Assembly (NCBI RefSeq): GCF_004801255.1
Contig: NZ_CP036295.1
Span: forward strand, 2,380,001 to 2,444,000
Source: Desulfovibrio desulfuricans
GTDB lineage: Bacteria; Desulfobacterota; Desulfovibrionia; Desulfovibrionales; Desulfovibrionaceae
Length of the DNA: 64,000 bases
Reading direction: 5' to 3'
Shown in pieces: positions 16,997-25,692 of the stretch. Both the position numbers and the translations under genes were made by a program. Within the stretch, counting starts at the first letter, position 1. Each line of letters begins with the position of its first letter. Under the pieces are notes generated by a model. It was not told the DNA's origin. It did not search any database and saw nothing but the letters and a program-made list of their open reading frames with translations.

Positions 16997-18544
16997 ATGA
17001 CTCAGGTTTCTGTTGCCGCAAGGCAATCTTTTTGGGGTTATCTTTGTGAAAATATTCGTAATACAGGGAAAAACCCCCTGCGCGTCCTTACAGGATTCGT
17101 CCTTGCGTGGGTTGCCTTCTTTTTGCTGTGGGGGGTGATCCCCCCGTTTACCGGGCTTACGCACAACGGCATGGCAGTGCTGGGCATTGTGGTATGGGCC
17201 AGCATCATGTGGGTCAGCGAGGCCATGCCCGCCGGTATAACCGGCATTTCCATTCCCACCATGCTGCTGATCACCCAGGCCCTGCCCTGGACCAACGGCA
17301 AGCCGCCCATGGCGATTATTTTTGCCGGGTTTACCGACCACGTCCTCTGGCTGTGCCTGTTTGCCTTTATGGTGGCGGCGGTAATGCAGCTCATCGGCCT
17401 TGACCGCCGCATTGCGCTGGGCATCCTGGCCCGCTTCAAGGCGTCCTCGGCATGCCGGGTTGTCTGGGGCATGTTTTTTGTCAACATCGTGCTGGGTTTT
17501 CTGGTTCCGGCGGCCAACGCCCGCGCCGCCACCCTGCTGCCCGTGGTGCAGGGCATCTGCAACCTGCTGGGCGACTCGCCCGAAGAACGCGCCGCCAAAA
17601 AAGCCATCGTCATCCAGTCGCTGGTTTACGGCTCCATGATCTGCGGCATGTTCATCATGACTGCCCACCTGCCCAACATGATCCTGGTGGGCATTTTTGA
17701 AAAAAACGGCTTCACCAACATCAACTTTCTCAACTGGATGCTCCTGCAATTTCCTTACCTTGGCATGTTTGTGCTGACCAACTGGTGGACGCGCTACTAC
17801 TTTAACACCAGCTGCATTTCCATTGCTGGCGGCGCGGCCACGCTTGAAAACCGCTATGCGGAAATGGGCCCCATGACCACGCCCGAAAAAGTGCTGCTGG
17901 GCATCTTTCTGCTGGTCGGGTTCATGTTTGTGACCGGCAAGGGCAGTTTTATCTATGAGCTGCACCGCCAGCCTCTGGGCGTTATCGGCCTTGTGGGCAT
18001 GATGGTGCTGTTTGCGCCGGGCGTAATGCCCTGCACGTGGAAGGCCGTACAGCAAAAAACCATCTGGGGAACCTTTTTGCTGCTGGGCGGCGCCATGACC
18101 ATGACCACGGCCATGACGCAGGCCGGCGTGGCGCAGTGGCTTGCCGACCACATCCACGCCTGGGTCGTGGGCATGAACTGGTGGCAGACGCTGCTGACCA
18201 TGATGGTGGGCACGCACATCATCCGCCTTGGCATGCTCTCCAACGTGGCGGCCGTGGCCATGCTGGCCCCCGTGGTCTTTGCCATGGCTCCCAGGCTTGG
18301 GCTGCATCCCGTGGCCTTTACCATGCTGGTGTGCGACACCGACACATTTGCCTACCTGCTGCCCACGCAGATCACCGCCGCCGTCATCGCCCACAGCACA
18401 GAGACCTTTTCTACCGCCGACTACGCCAAAGTGGGCTCGGTAGCCGTGCTCATCGCCATTGCCTACGGCGTATGCATCATGGCCCCCTGGTATGCCCTGC
18501 TGGGCATGCCCGTGTGGAACCCCGCCGCGCCCTGGCCTTTTTAA
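16997..18544 (+). CDS. DASS (SLC13) family sodium-coupled anion transporter
   Basis: This is a 515-residue inner-membrane protein with about 11-13 hydrophobic segments. It has the divalent anion:sodium symporter layout: MWVSEAMPAGITGISIPTML in the first half and the conserved Pro/Asn-rich hairpin VPAANARAATLLPV. DASS proteins import sulfate, thiosulfate, C4-dicarboxylates or related anions; the sequence alone does not decide. It is 52 bases upstream of the AprA-like flavoprotein on the same strand and probably supplies its substrate. A GGGGTAGGT site supports the start at 16997. Longer frames to 16862 are unlikely. Confidence 0.88.
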   Translation: MTQVSVAARQSFWGYLCENIRNTGKNPLRVLTGFVLAWVAFFLLWGVIPPFTGLTHNGMAVLGIVVWASIMWVSEAMPAGITGISIPTMLLITQALPWTNGKPPMAIIFAGFTDHVLWLCLFAFMVAAVMQLIGLDRRIALGILARFKASSACRVVWGMFFVNIVLGFLVPAANARAATLLPVVQGICNLLGDSPEERAAKKAIVIQSLVYGSMICGMFIMTAHLPNMILVGIFEKNGFTNINFLNWMLLQFPYLGMFVLTNWWTRYYFNTSCISIAGGAATLENRYAEMGPMTTPEKVLLGIFLLVGFMFVTGKGSFIYELHRQPLGVIGLVGMMVLFAPGVMPCTWKAVQQKTIWGTFLLLGGAMTMTTAMTQAGVAQWLADHIHAWVVGMNWWQTLLTMMVGTHIIRLGMLSNVAAVAMLAPVVFAMAPRLGLHPVAFTMLVCDTDTFAYLLPTQITAAVIAHSTETFSTADYAKVGSVAVLIAIAYGVCIMAPWYALLGMPVWNPAAPWPF

Positions 18545-18596
18545 ACAAAACGTTACCTTGCCCTAACAGCCCCAACCTTTTGCCCAAGAGGACATT

Positions 18597-20369
18597 ATGG
18601 CACGTATAAAAACAACCCATGCGGTCGATTTTCGGCCAACCAGCCTGAACGACATTGAAACCATCGAGGTAAGCGCCGACCTGCTGATCATCGGCGGCGG
18701 CAACGCGGGCTGCTTTGTGGCGACCGAGGCCGCCCGCCTCAACCCCGGAGCCAAGATCGTCATTGTCGAAAAGGCCGACATCATGCGCTCCGGCGCGTGT
18801 TCCGCCGGTATGGACGCCATCAACACCTATATTCCGCCGGACAAGACGCCCGAAGACCTGGTGCGCTGGAGCCGCTCGCAGGTGGGCGGCGGCCCCCTGC
18901 GCGAAGACCTGGCCCTTTCCAATGCCCGCGAGCTCAACGAATGCGTGGAAGATCTGGAACGCTGGGGCCTGCCCATCCTCAAGGATGCGCAGGGCAATGT
19001 GCGCTACCGCGGCAAATGGGATATCTCCATCCACGGCGAGCAGCTCAAACCCATCATGGCGGAAAAAGCCCTTGCGACAGGCGCGGACGTATACAACCGC
19101 GTGGCCGCCACGGGCCTGCTGGTAACCGATGGCCGCTGCACCGGGGCCATGGGCTTTGGCGTGCGCGACGGCAAGTTCTACGTGTTCCGCGCGCGGGCCA
19201 CGGTGGTGAGCACCGGCGGCGCAGGCACGCTGTACAAGTCCTACACGGCCGACTCCACCGACAGCGGTTCGCAAATCTGGATGTGCCCCTACTGCGTCGG
19301 CTCCGGCTACGCCATGGGCCTGCGGCAGGGCGCGGAGCTCACCAGCCTTGAGCAGCGCTGGGTCGCCACGCGCACCAAGGATTTTTGCGGCCCTGTGGAC
19401 ACCATCTCCGTGGGCTACGGCGCGCCCATCATCAACTCGCTGGGCGAGCGCGTCATGAGCCGCTACGCGAGCCTGGGCGGCGATGCGGCACCCCGCTACA
19501 TCCGCGCCAACGCTCCCATGGAAGAATGGCTGTCCGGTCGCGGCCCCTGCTTTTGCGACACCACCCACATGTCGCCCGAAAAAACCAAGGCCATGATGGA
19601 AGATTACCTTAACGAACGTCCTTCCTTCGTGCTTTTTCTCGCCAGCCGAGGGCAGAATCCCTCCAGAGAACCCATCGAGATTTTCGGGTCCGACCCCTAC
19701 ATCATGGGCGGGCACACCGGCGGCGGCTACTGGGTGGACATGGAACGCATGACCACCCTGCCCGGCCTGTTTGCGGCGGGTGAAACAGCGGGCGGCAACC
19801 CCAACAAATTTGTGGGCGGCTGCTGCGCCGAGGGCAAGCTGGCCGCGCGCGGGGCCCTGGCATACATGACCGTGGCCCATGCGCCGGAGCACGACGCCAA
19901 CCAGATCGAGCAGGAAAAGGCGCGCATATACGCCCCGCTGCTCTCGCGCGACGAGGAAGGCGTGAGCCCGTTGGAAATGAAGGAACGCCTGCAACGTCTC
20001 ATGGACGAATACGCTGGGGGTTCCAGCCAGTTTTACCGCGCCAACGAGCAGCAGCTCGATTACGCCCTCAGGCACATCAAGATACTGCAAAGCCAGTTTC
20101 AGTACCTGCGCGCCAACGATCTGCACGACCTCATGCAGGCCAACGAAACCATGGACCGCGTGGATGTGGCCGAATCAGTGGTGCACCACCTCAAGGCCCG
20201 CAAGGAGACCCGCTGGGCTGGCTGGCAGACCCGCTCGGACTACCCGCAACGCGACGACGAAAACTTTGACTGCTTTGTGGAATCGCGCCGCGACCCCGCC
20301 ACGGGAGAAATGACAACCTTTACCCGTCCCTACGAGCAGCTGCTGCCCGGCGACAGGTACAAGCCCTAA
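18597..20369 (+). CDS. AprA-family flavoprotein (compact APS-reductase-like alpha subunit)
   Basis: The 590-residue FAD protein has the dinucleotide-binding motif GGGNAG at residues 33-38 and VVEKA-type text (VIVEKADIMRSGACSAGMDAINTYI region). It follows the AprA family along its length: WGLPI, IHGEQLKPIMAEKA, NR/QR-V-x-x-R-x-KD (QRWVATRTKDFCGPV), SGRGPCFCDT, a conserved His in IMGGHTGGG, and NPNKFVGGCCAEGKLAARGA. Canonical dissimilatory AprA is about 660 residues; this one is shorter and precedes its B subunit instead of following it. APS or a related anion could be the substrate. A fumarate-reductase-like role on another anion cannot be excluded. The ribosome-binding site is AAGAGGA. Confidence 0.85.
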   Translation: MARIKTTHAVDFRPTSLNDIETIEVSADLLIIGGGNAGCFVATEAARLNPGAKIVIVEKADIMRSGACSAGMDAINTYIPPDKTPEDLVRWSRSQVGGGPLREDLALSNARELNECVEDLERWGLPILKDAQGNVRYRGKWDISIHGEQLKPIMAEKALATGADVYNRVAATGLLVTDGRCTGAMGFGVRDGKFYVFRARATVVSTGGAGTLYKSYTADSTDSGSQIWMCPYCVGSGYAMGLRQGAELTSLEQRWVATRTKDFCGPVDTISVGYGAPIINSLGERVMSRYASLGGDAAPRYIRANAPMEEWLSGRGPCFCDTTHMSPEKTKAMMEDYLNERPSFVLFLASRGQNPSREPIEIFGSDPYIMGGHTGGGYWVDMERMTTLPGLFAAGETAGGNPNKFVGGCCAEGKLAARGALAYMTVAHAPEHDANQIEQEKARIYAPLLSRDEEGVSPLEMKERLQRLMDEYAGGSSQFYRANEQQLDYALRHIKILQSQFQYLRANDLHDLMQANETMDRVDVAESVVHHLKARKETRWAGWQTRSDYPQRDDENFDCFVESRRDPATGEMTTFTRPYEQLLPGDRYKP

Positions 20370-20384
20370 GTCAGGAGAACAACA

Positions 20385-20714
20385 ATGCCGCCTAAAATCG
20401 ACACGCGCAAATGCAACGGCTGCAACGGGCGCGAAGAAACCCATTGCGAAGAAGTATGCCCCGGCGATCTCATGGCCCTGAACCCCGGCACGGGCAAGGC
20501 CTATCTGCGGGCCGCCCGCGACTGCTGGGACTGCATGTCCTGCATCAAGGCCTGCCCGGCAGGCGCGCTTGAAATAAAAATGCCCTATCAGCTGGGCTAC
20601 TTCAAAGCTTCACTGCGCCCCATCATGGGCTCAAACTTCATTATCTGGAAGTGCCGCGACATCAACGGGCAGGAACAGACCTACCGCTACGTCAACCGGC
20701 TGGACAAGGCCTGA
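20385..20714 (+). CDS. AprB-like 2x[4Fe-4S] ferredoxin subunit, tail-less
   Basis: This is a 109-residue ferredoxin with eight cluster cysteines in two groups: CNGCNGREETHCEEVCP and CWDCMSCIKACP. It matches the N-terminal two-thirds of dissimilatory AprB closely, including CPGDLMAL and the beta stretch ending IIWKCRDINGQEQTYRY. It stops where canonical AprB continues with a tail of about 50 residues that wraps the alpha subunit. It starts 15 bases after the AprA-like gene with an AGGAGA site. It is expected to pass electrons to the flavoprotein. Confidence 0.87.
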   Translation: MPPKIDTRKCNGCNGREETHCEEVCPGDLMALNPGTGKAYLRAARDCWDCMSCIKACPAGALEIKMPYQLGYFKASLRPIMGSNFIIWKCRDINGQEQTYRYVNRLDKA

Positions 20715-20801
20715 TAGCGCAACGTACTGTTGATAAAGCCGCCTGCGTCCCGCCGTTACTGCACGGCGGGGCGCAGGCGCTCCATACAGGGAAGGGCCTC
20801 C

Positions 20802-21497
20802 ATGGACACGTACTGGCATCTGGAAAAAGAGGACTTTTTTAAGGGCATCGCCGAGGTCAAAAGCCTCTTTTTAAAAAACGCCCAGTGCCTTGAATTGCCC
20901 AAAAATGAAATGGTCTTTCTTGAGGGCGATGCCGGTGATTCCTGCTTTTATATAGAATCCGGCCTGATACGGATTTTTTGCATGGACCGCACAGGCAAGG
21001 AAATGACCTTTTCGCTGCGCATGAAGGGTGAAATTTTTGGCATTTCAGAGGTGCTGAACAACTCTCCCCGCAAGGCCTGCGCCCAGACGGCCAGCGCCTC
21101 GGTGCTCTACGCCATCAACCGGCAGGATTTTGAGGCAATGCTGCAGGAGCACTACCCCCTCGCCCGCAGCGTCATCACCCTGCTGGGGCGCAGACTGCGC
21201 CAGATGGGCGATCTGGTGCGCCGCCAGAACAGCGACGTGGCCAACCGCCTGGCCAGCCTGCTTATCTCGCTGGCCTACGAAACCCTGCGCACCACCGAAG
21301 CCTGGAACCAGCCCTGCGAAATTCCGCTGAATATCCCGCAAGAGCAGCTGGCCTCCATGGTCGGCTCCACCCAGCCAACTGTCAGCGCCACCCTGCAGCA
21401 GTTTCGCAACGCAGGGCTCATTGTGGCCTCGGGCAGACGCATTGTACTGCTCAATCCCATAGAAATGATCTACCGCCTCGACCACAACCTGCTCTAG
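20802..21497 (+). CDS. Crp/Fnr-family transcriptional regulator
   Basis: The 231-residue protein has an N-terminal cyclic-nucleotide-binding-like beta barrel (residues ~10-130, with FLEGDAGDSCFYIESGLIRIF). A long dimerisation helix follows (FEAMLQEHYPLARSVITLLGRRLRQ), then a C-terminal winged helix-turn-helix (PQEQLASMVGSTQPTVSATLQQFRNAGLI). It carries several cysteines but not the Fnr cluster pattern, so its effector is unknown. It is 87 bases downstream of the AprB-like gene on the same strand. It is the likely local regulator of the transporter and reductase genes. Confidence 0.9.
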   Translation: MDTYWHLEKEDFFKGIAEVKSLFLKNAQCLELPKNEMVFLEGDAGDSCFYIESGLIRIFCMDRTGKEMTFSLRMKGEIFGISEVLNNSPRKACAQTASASVLYAINRQDFEAMLQEHYPLARSVITLLGRRLRQMGDLVRRQNSDVANRLASLLISLAYETLRTTEAWNQPCEIPLNIPQEQLASMVGSTQPTVSATLQQFRNAGLIVASGRRIVLLNPIEMIYRLDHNLL

Positions 21498-21698
21498 CTG
21501 CCAGCCCGCCCCCTGCGGAGCCGAGCCGTTCAGACGCGCGCAATCTTTCCTGTCCATCATGCAGCGGATAGCCTGCCAGAGCACAAGGTGGTACAGGTTG
21601 GGTCAAGGCTGTCCGGCATGCATTCCAGCCCAGGCATTTCAGCCCAGGGCATTCCAGCTCTCTCCAGCTCCCCCGTAACGGATTTTGCCGTCCGTAGG

Positions 21699-21732
21699 AA
21701 AAAGCAAGGCCCGCTCAGAGAGCGGGCCTTGC
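21699..21732 (-). terminator. Intrinsic terminator of the cbiK-lipoprotein operon
   Basis: Perfect 13-base arms (21704-21716 and 21720-21732) with a 3-base loop are followed on the minus strand by five T. It lies 30 bases past the lipoprotein stop. Confidence 0.88.
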
Positions 21733-21761
21733 TGCAATACACGCGCGGCTGAAACAGCTGC

Positions 21762-22604
21762 CTATTCCATGGCCTTAAGTATGCTGCCGGCAGATACGGA
21801 CGAAAGCACGTTGCCGTCGACAACCACGGCGGGCAGGGTCTTGATGCCGAAATACTGGGCAATCTGCTGGGCCTGATACAGGTTCACGTTGCCCGCATTG
21901 TAGCAGTATTTGCCCACGGCCAGTTCCTCGGCGGAGTTCACCGGGGGCCGCAGCTTGCTCATGTAGCTGTAGTGGATGGGAAAGTCCGAGGATTCCACCG
22001 TGGCGTCATACTCGTTGTTAAAGGCCACAACCCGGCCCTTGGCCTTCTTTTGGGCGGCCTTTACCTCGTTCCAGCGCGAGAGCGCATAGGTCATGTACTG
22101 CATGGCCTGGCCGGGGCGGGAGTAAGAAATCCAGATGCCCATGCCCATGAGGTCGGTGCCGTAATATTCCTTGCTGTTGGCAAATACCACCACCTTGCAC
22201 TGCTGGGGCGAAACGGAGCGGCTGGCTTCCGCCACGGCATGCCACACCTTTTCACTCTGCGGCGAGGCAAAGTCGAGCAGCACAAGCACTTCGTGCGGCG
22301 CCTTGGGGTCGCCAAACAGTACGGGGTAAAGTTCCTGTTTCCACTGGGGCCGGTACGCGGCTTCACCCTCGATGGAAGTCGCACGGCCGCCCATTTTTTG
22401 CAGCATGGCCTGACTTTCGGCATCATTTGCGCGCAGGTTGGGCAACGAGCTGCGCATGTAGGGGTTAAATGCATTGGCCTTGGCATTTTGCACGCCAGCG
22501 GCAAGATTTACCTTTTCCTTGGGGCCGGTATCGCCCGTCCCCATGGTGCCGCACCCGCCCAGCAAAAGCCCCGAAACCAGTATAGCCGCCAAAAATCCAC
22601 GCAT
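21762..22604 (-). CDS. Thioredoxin-fold lipoprotein with CxxC replaced by SPQS
   Basis: This is a 280-residue exported lipoprotein with the lipobox LLLGGC (Cys18). The mature domain (about residues 90-278) resembles DsbA/DsbG-type thioredoxin folds: VLVLLDFASPQSEKVW where the active site should be, and TLPAVVVDG with the cis-Pro near the end. The CPxC active site reads Ser114-Pro-Gln-Ser117, so both redox cysteines are gone. Disulfide exchange is therefore not expected; binding or chaperone-like activity is possible. It begins three bases after cbiK and is co-transcribed with it. Confidence 0.8.
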   Translation of the reverse strand: MRGFLAAILVSGLLLGGCGTMGTGDTGPKEKVNLAAGVQNAKANAFNPYMRSSLPNLRANDAESQAMLQKMGGRATSIEGEAAYRPQWKQELYPVLFGDPKAPHEVLVLLDFASPQSEKVWHAVAEASRSVSPQQCKVVVFANSKEYYGTDLMGMGIWISYSRPGQAMQYMTYALSRWNEVKAAQKKAKGRVVAFNNEYDATVESSDFPIHYSYMSKLRPPVNSAEELAVGKYCYNAGNVNLYQAQQIAQYFGIKTLPAVVVDGNVLSSVSAGSILKAME

Positions 22605-22607
22605 AGG

Positions 22608-23399
22608 TCACCTCTTCTCCCAGCCTGCAGCAAGGGATTGAACGGCATCCTCAAGATGCCGCAGCCATATTTCAGCCACACCGGCGTATTCCGCCGTCCC
22701 CACGAGTACGGGCAGGCATTGATGGCCGTGGGCCTCAATGCGACTGCGCCAGCTGTGTCCGTTCTCGCCCGCCATGTCCTCCAGAGCATGGCGGCCCACT
22801 ACCGACAAAAGCGGCATAAGCCATACCCGGCGTGAAACGAGATTGGGCAAAATTCCTTCAAGCGTCACCGCTCCGTTCATGGCGCCCACGTATACGCGGC
22901 TGTCAAGCTCGCGCACGGCTGCCGCCAGGTCCACATAGCGGGCAACCGCCTCGTGCTCCGCCCCGTGGCCCATAAAGATCACGTCTTCGTCAGCCGCGCG
23001 CCCGGCGGGCAAATGCCGCACCAGCGCGCTGGCCGTTGCGCGCACATCGCCCGCCGAGGCCAGCAGGGGCGCGCCCACCCGGCACAGCAGATGCTCTTGG
23101 GCTGCGGCCTCTTCAACCGCAGCGCGCACATCGCCGTGCTCCTGCCCCGGTATGGTCTGCAGGGGCTGCACGGCCACGGCTTCAAAACGCTCAAGCCCCA
23201 GGCGGCATACTGCCTTGAAGACAGAGTCGCTCTTCTGGCGGGCCTGGGCCATGCGCTCGCGCAACAGCAGCGAGGTATAGGCCCAGCGTACCGGAACTCC
23301 GGGATACCGCTGACGCACAAGCGCGTCAAAGCCTTTGAGGGCGTTTTGTCCCTGCGGGTTGCTCGCGCCAAAGGCTACCAGAAGAATGGCATGTTTCAT
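22608..23399 (-). CDS. cbiK: Sirohydrochlorin cobaltochelatase CbiK
   Basis: CbiK inserts Co(II) (or Fe) into sirohydrochlorin for cobalamin or siroheme. The 263-residue product starts MKHAILLVAFGASNPQGQNALKG, typical of CbiK, and keeps histidines in FMGHGAEHEA and VVGRHALEDMAG that serve as metal-binding or catalytic residues in the family. No signal peptide is present, so this is the cytoplasmic type; Desulfovibrio also has periplasmic versions. The start at 23399 lacks a strong ribosome-binding site. It is followed immediately by the lipoprotein gene. Confidence 0.92.
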   Translation of the reverse strand: MKHAILLVAFGASNPQGQNALKGFDALVRQRYPGVPVRWAYTSLLLRERMAQARQKSDSVFKAVCRLGLERFEAVAVQPLQTIPGQEHGDVRAAVEEAAAQEHLLCRVGAPLLASAGDVRATASALVRHLPAGRAADEDVIFMGHGAEHEAVARYVDLAAAVRELDSRVYVGAMNGAVTLEGILPNLVSRRVWLMPLLSVVGRHALEDMAGENGHSWRSRIEAHGHQCLPVLVGTAEYAGVAEIWLRHLEDAVQSLAAGWEKR

Positions 23400-23480
23400 G
23401 GGGCTTTTTTGTACGTCACTTGCGCCCCTGAGGCAAGAAGGCCGCGTGGATGTCTGATGCCCAAGCGCGCCCGTATGAAA

Positions 23481-23509
23481 TTGATCTTGACCTGCCTGTA
23501 CTGTATTGA
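23481..23509 (+). promoter_or_regulatory. Possible rfbD promoter
   Basis: TTGATC at 23481, a 17-base spacer and TATTGA at 23504 lie in the cbiK/rfbD divergent gap, 85 bases ahead of rfbD. Confidence 0.3.
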
Positions 23510-23594
23510 CCCCGGCCACGATGCGGGGATACTGTGCCGGAGAATGGCCAGCACATCAGCAGCACCGTTTGACGGGCAAACCTTTGGGGGTCGC

Positions 23595-24482
23595 ATGGCA
23601 AAAGCTCTGGTACTTGGTGGGGCAACCGGCCTTTTGGGCCAGGCCCTGACGCGAGTGCTTAAAGCCCGCGAGTGGGAAGTAGCAACCCTGGGCCGTGAAA
23701 ACGGCAACCTGCTGGACATGGCCTTTCTGCAATCCGCCATTGCCGGGGCGCAGGCCGACGTAGTGTTCAACACTGTGGCCTGGACGGCAGTGGACGATGC
23801 AGAGGACCACAAGGACGAGGCCTGCCAGCTCAACCGTGCCCTGCCCGCAGCCATTGCGCGTTGCGTCAAGGCGCAGAGCGCGGGCTTTTTTGTGCAGTAC
23901 AGCACCGACTTCATCTTTTCCGGCACGGGCGAAACCCCCTGGAAAGAAACCGACCTGCCCCAGCCCGCCTCGGTCTATGCCCGCACCAAGCTTGAAGGCG
24001 AAAAGGCCGTGATGGAAATCTTGCCAGACCGCGCCTGCATTGTGCGCACCGCCTGGCTTTTTGGCCCCGGACGCAAAAATTTTGTGGATACCATCCTTGC
24101 CGCCTGCCAGCGCCGCGACTCCATAAATGTGGTGCACGACCAGACAGGCTCGCCCACCTACACGCTTGATCTGGCGCACTGGAGCGCCGCCCTGGCCGAA
24201 AAACGCGCGGCGGGCATCTGGCATGCCGTAAACGGCGGTCAGGCCAGCTGGTGCGATCTGGCCTGCGAGTCGGTATCGCTTGCCGGGGCTTCGTGCCGCG
24301 TCGTACCCATTGATTCGGCGGAGTGGCCGCAAAAAGCCCGCAGGCCGGTTTTTTCCGTACTGGACAACAGCAAGCTGGCCGGTTTGCTGGGCAAGCCCCT
24401 GCGCCCATGGCCCCAGGCCCTGCGCGACTATATTTTTAGCGAATATCTGCCCTCTCACACTGGCAAAGGTGGGGCGCAGTGA
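23595..24482 (+). CDS. rfbD: dTDP-4-dehydrorhamnose reductase RfbD/RmlD
   Basis: RfbD performs the last step of dTDP-L-rhamnose synthesis. The 295 residues show the NAD(P)-binding GGATGLLGQAL at the N-terminus, FNTVAWTAVDDAE, the STDFIFSGTG segment and the YxxxK catalytic pair in VYARTKLEGE. The start at 23595 follows a GGGGG site. It is separated by about 28 kb from rfbC, rfbA and rfbB, which lack an rfbD beside them. Its stop overlaps the GTG of the DUF3179 gene by four bases. Confidence 0.93.
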   Translation: MAKALVLGGATGLLGQALTRVLKAREWEVATLGRENGNLLDMAFLQSAIAGAQADVVFNTVAWTAVDDAEDHKDEACQLNRALPAAIARCVKAQSAGFFVQYSTDFIFSGTGETPWKETDLPQPASVYARTKLEGEKAVMEILPDRACIVRTAWLFGPGRKNFVDTILAACQRRDSINVVHDQTGSPTYTLDLAHWSAALAEKRAAGIWHAVNGGQASWCDLACESVSLAGASCRVVPIDSAEWPQKARRPVFSVLDNSKLAGLLGKPLRPWPQALRDYIFSEYLPSHTGKGGAQ

Positions 24483-25642
24483 GGCGTGCCGGCGCTGCCT
24501 CGGGGCGGGTGTTGTCGCCTGCCCGCCTGCCCGGACGCGGCCTGATTGCGGCGCTGCTGGTTATGGCCTGCCTGGGCGTGCTGTGGAACGGACCGGCGCA
24601 GGCGCGGCCCCGCAGTCTGCAGGAACTTGCCGCCATCATGGGCAAAATGGTTGAAACCGGCGTCAAGTACGGTTCCATCCCCTCCCTGTACCGCCCGCGC
24701 TACGACCTTGTGCAGGACGCAAACCTGAGCCTCAGCGACGACGAGGTGGTTTTTGTGGTCATGCTGCCGGGCGGGCCGCGCGTGTACCCGCAGCGCATCA
24801 TGGTCTGGCATCAGGTCGTCAACGAAATCGTGGACGACAAGGCCTACGCCATCACCTACTGTCCCACCACGGGCACGCTCATGGCCTATGACTCCACCAT
24901 GGGCGGCCTGAACCTTATTTTTGACACCGAAGGACGCCTCTACGACGGCAACAGCGTGCTCATCGACCGCAATTCCGGCAGCCTTTGGCTGCAGGAGACA
25001 GGCATGGCCTTTGACGGCCCCCTGCTGGGCCGCGGGCTGCCCATGGCCCCCGTGTACTGGACAAACTGGGGCGCGGCAAAGCGCACCTTTCCGCAGGCGG
25101 TGGTGCTGGCCAAGCCAAACGGCAACAAGCCATACGGGCGCGACCCCTACGGCAACTACCTGCGCAGGGGCACCTACTACGACAACGACAGGCTCATCTA
25201 CCCTGTCGAGCGCATGGACAAGCGTTTTGCCCGCAAAACACCCATGTTCTGCATCGAGTACGAGGGATATCTGCTGGCCATCGACATCGGCTACGTCAGA
25301 AAAAAAGGCGCGGTAAACTTTTTTGTGGGGCCGCACGCCCTGGTGGCCGTTTACGACCGAGGGCTTGAAGTGGTGCGTCTTTTCAACCGTCAGATATGGT
25401 CCGAGCCGTTCCTGTTCGTTGCCCAGAACGGCAAGCTCATGGACCTGACAACCCGCAGCCTGTGGGACCCCAGATCAGGCGTTGCGACTGAGGGCAACAT
25501 GAAGGGCGCGTCCATGCCGCAGTTTTACGGCGCGTATTCCATGTGGTTTGCCTGGTACAGCATCAACCCGGAAACACTGGTAATTCCCGGCCCCGGCGAA
25601 GTGCCGGAAAAGCTGCTTTCGCCCGCGCCGCCCGGCCAGTAG
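24479..25642 (+). CDS. DUF3179 domain protein, exported or membrane-anchored
   Basis: This is a 387-residue protein with an N-terminal hydrophobic segment (LIAALLVMACLGVLWNG) acting as signal or anchor. The body carries DUF3179 features: VYPQRIMVWHQVVNEIVDDKA-like text and TYCPTTGTLMAYD, then conserved aromatic segments such as YGRDPYGNYLRRGTYYDNDR. The function of DUF3179 proteins is unknown. It starts with GTG within the rfbD stop codon, so the two are translationally coupled. A role in envelope polysaccharide is only suggested by that link. Confidence 0.85.
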   Translation: MRRAGAASGRVLSPARLPGRGLIAALLVMACLGVLWNGPAQARPRSLQELAAIMGKMVETGVKYGSIPSLYRPRYDLVQDANLSLSDDEVVFVVMLPGGPRVYPQRIMVWHQVVNEIVDDKAYAITYCPTTGTLMAYDSTMGGLNLIFDTEGRLYDGNSVLIDRNSGSLWLQETGMAFDGPLLGRGLPMAPVYWTNWGAAKRTFPQAVVLAKPNGNKPYGRDPYGNYLRRGTYYDNDRLIYPVERMDKRFARKTPMFCIEYEGYLLAIDIGYVRKKGAVNFFVGPHALVAVYDRGLEVVRLFNRQIWSEPFLFVAQNGKLMDLTTRSLWDPRSGVATEGNMKGASMPQFYGAYSMWFAWYSINPETLVIPGPGEVPEKLLSPAPPGQ

Positions 25643-25692
25643 CCCCGCAGGGGCTGTTTGCATTGCCGAAAACCAGAGCGTATCTGTCTTTC

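Noticed and set aside
18597..20714. Calling this pair the canonical dissimilatory aprBA
   Set aside because: Gene order is A-B, both proteins are short, and the AprB tail is missing. Family membership is kept but the canonical name is not.
23400..23594. Cobalamin riboswitch upstream of cbiK
   Set aside because: The gap is under 200 bases and no B12-box-like conserved segment was visible on the minus strand.
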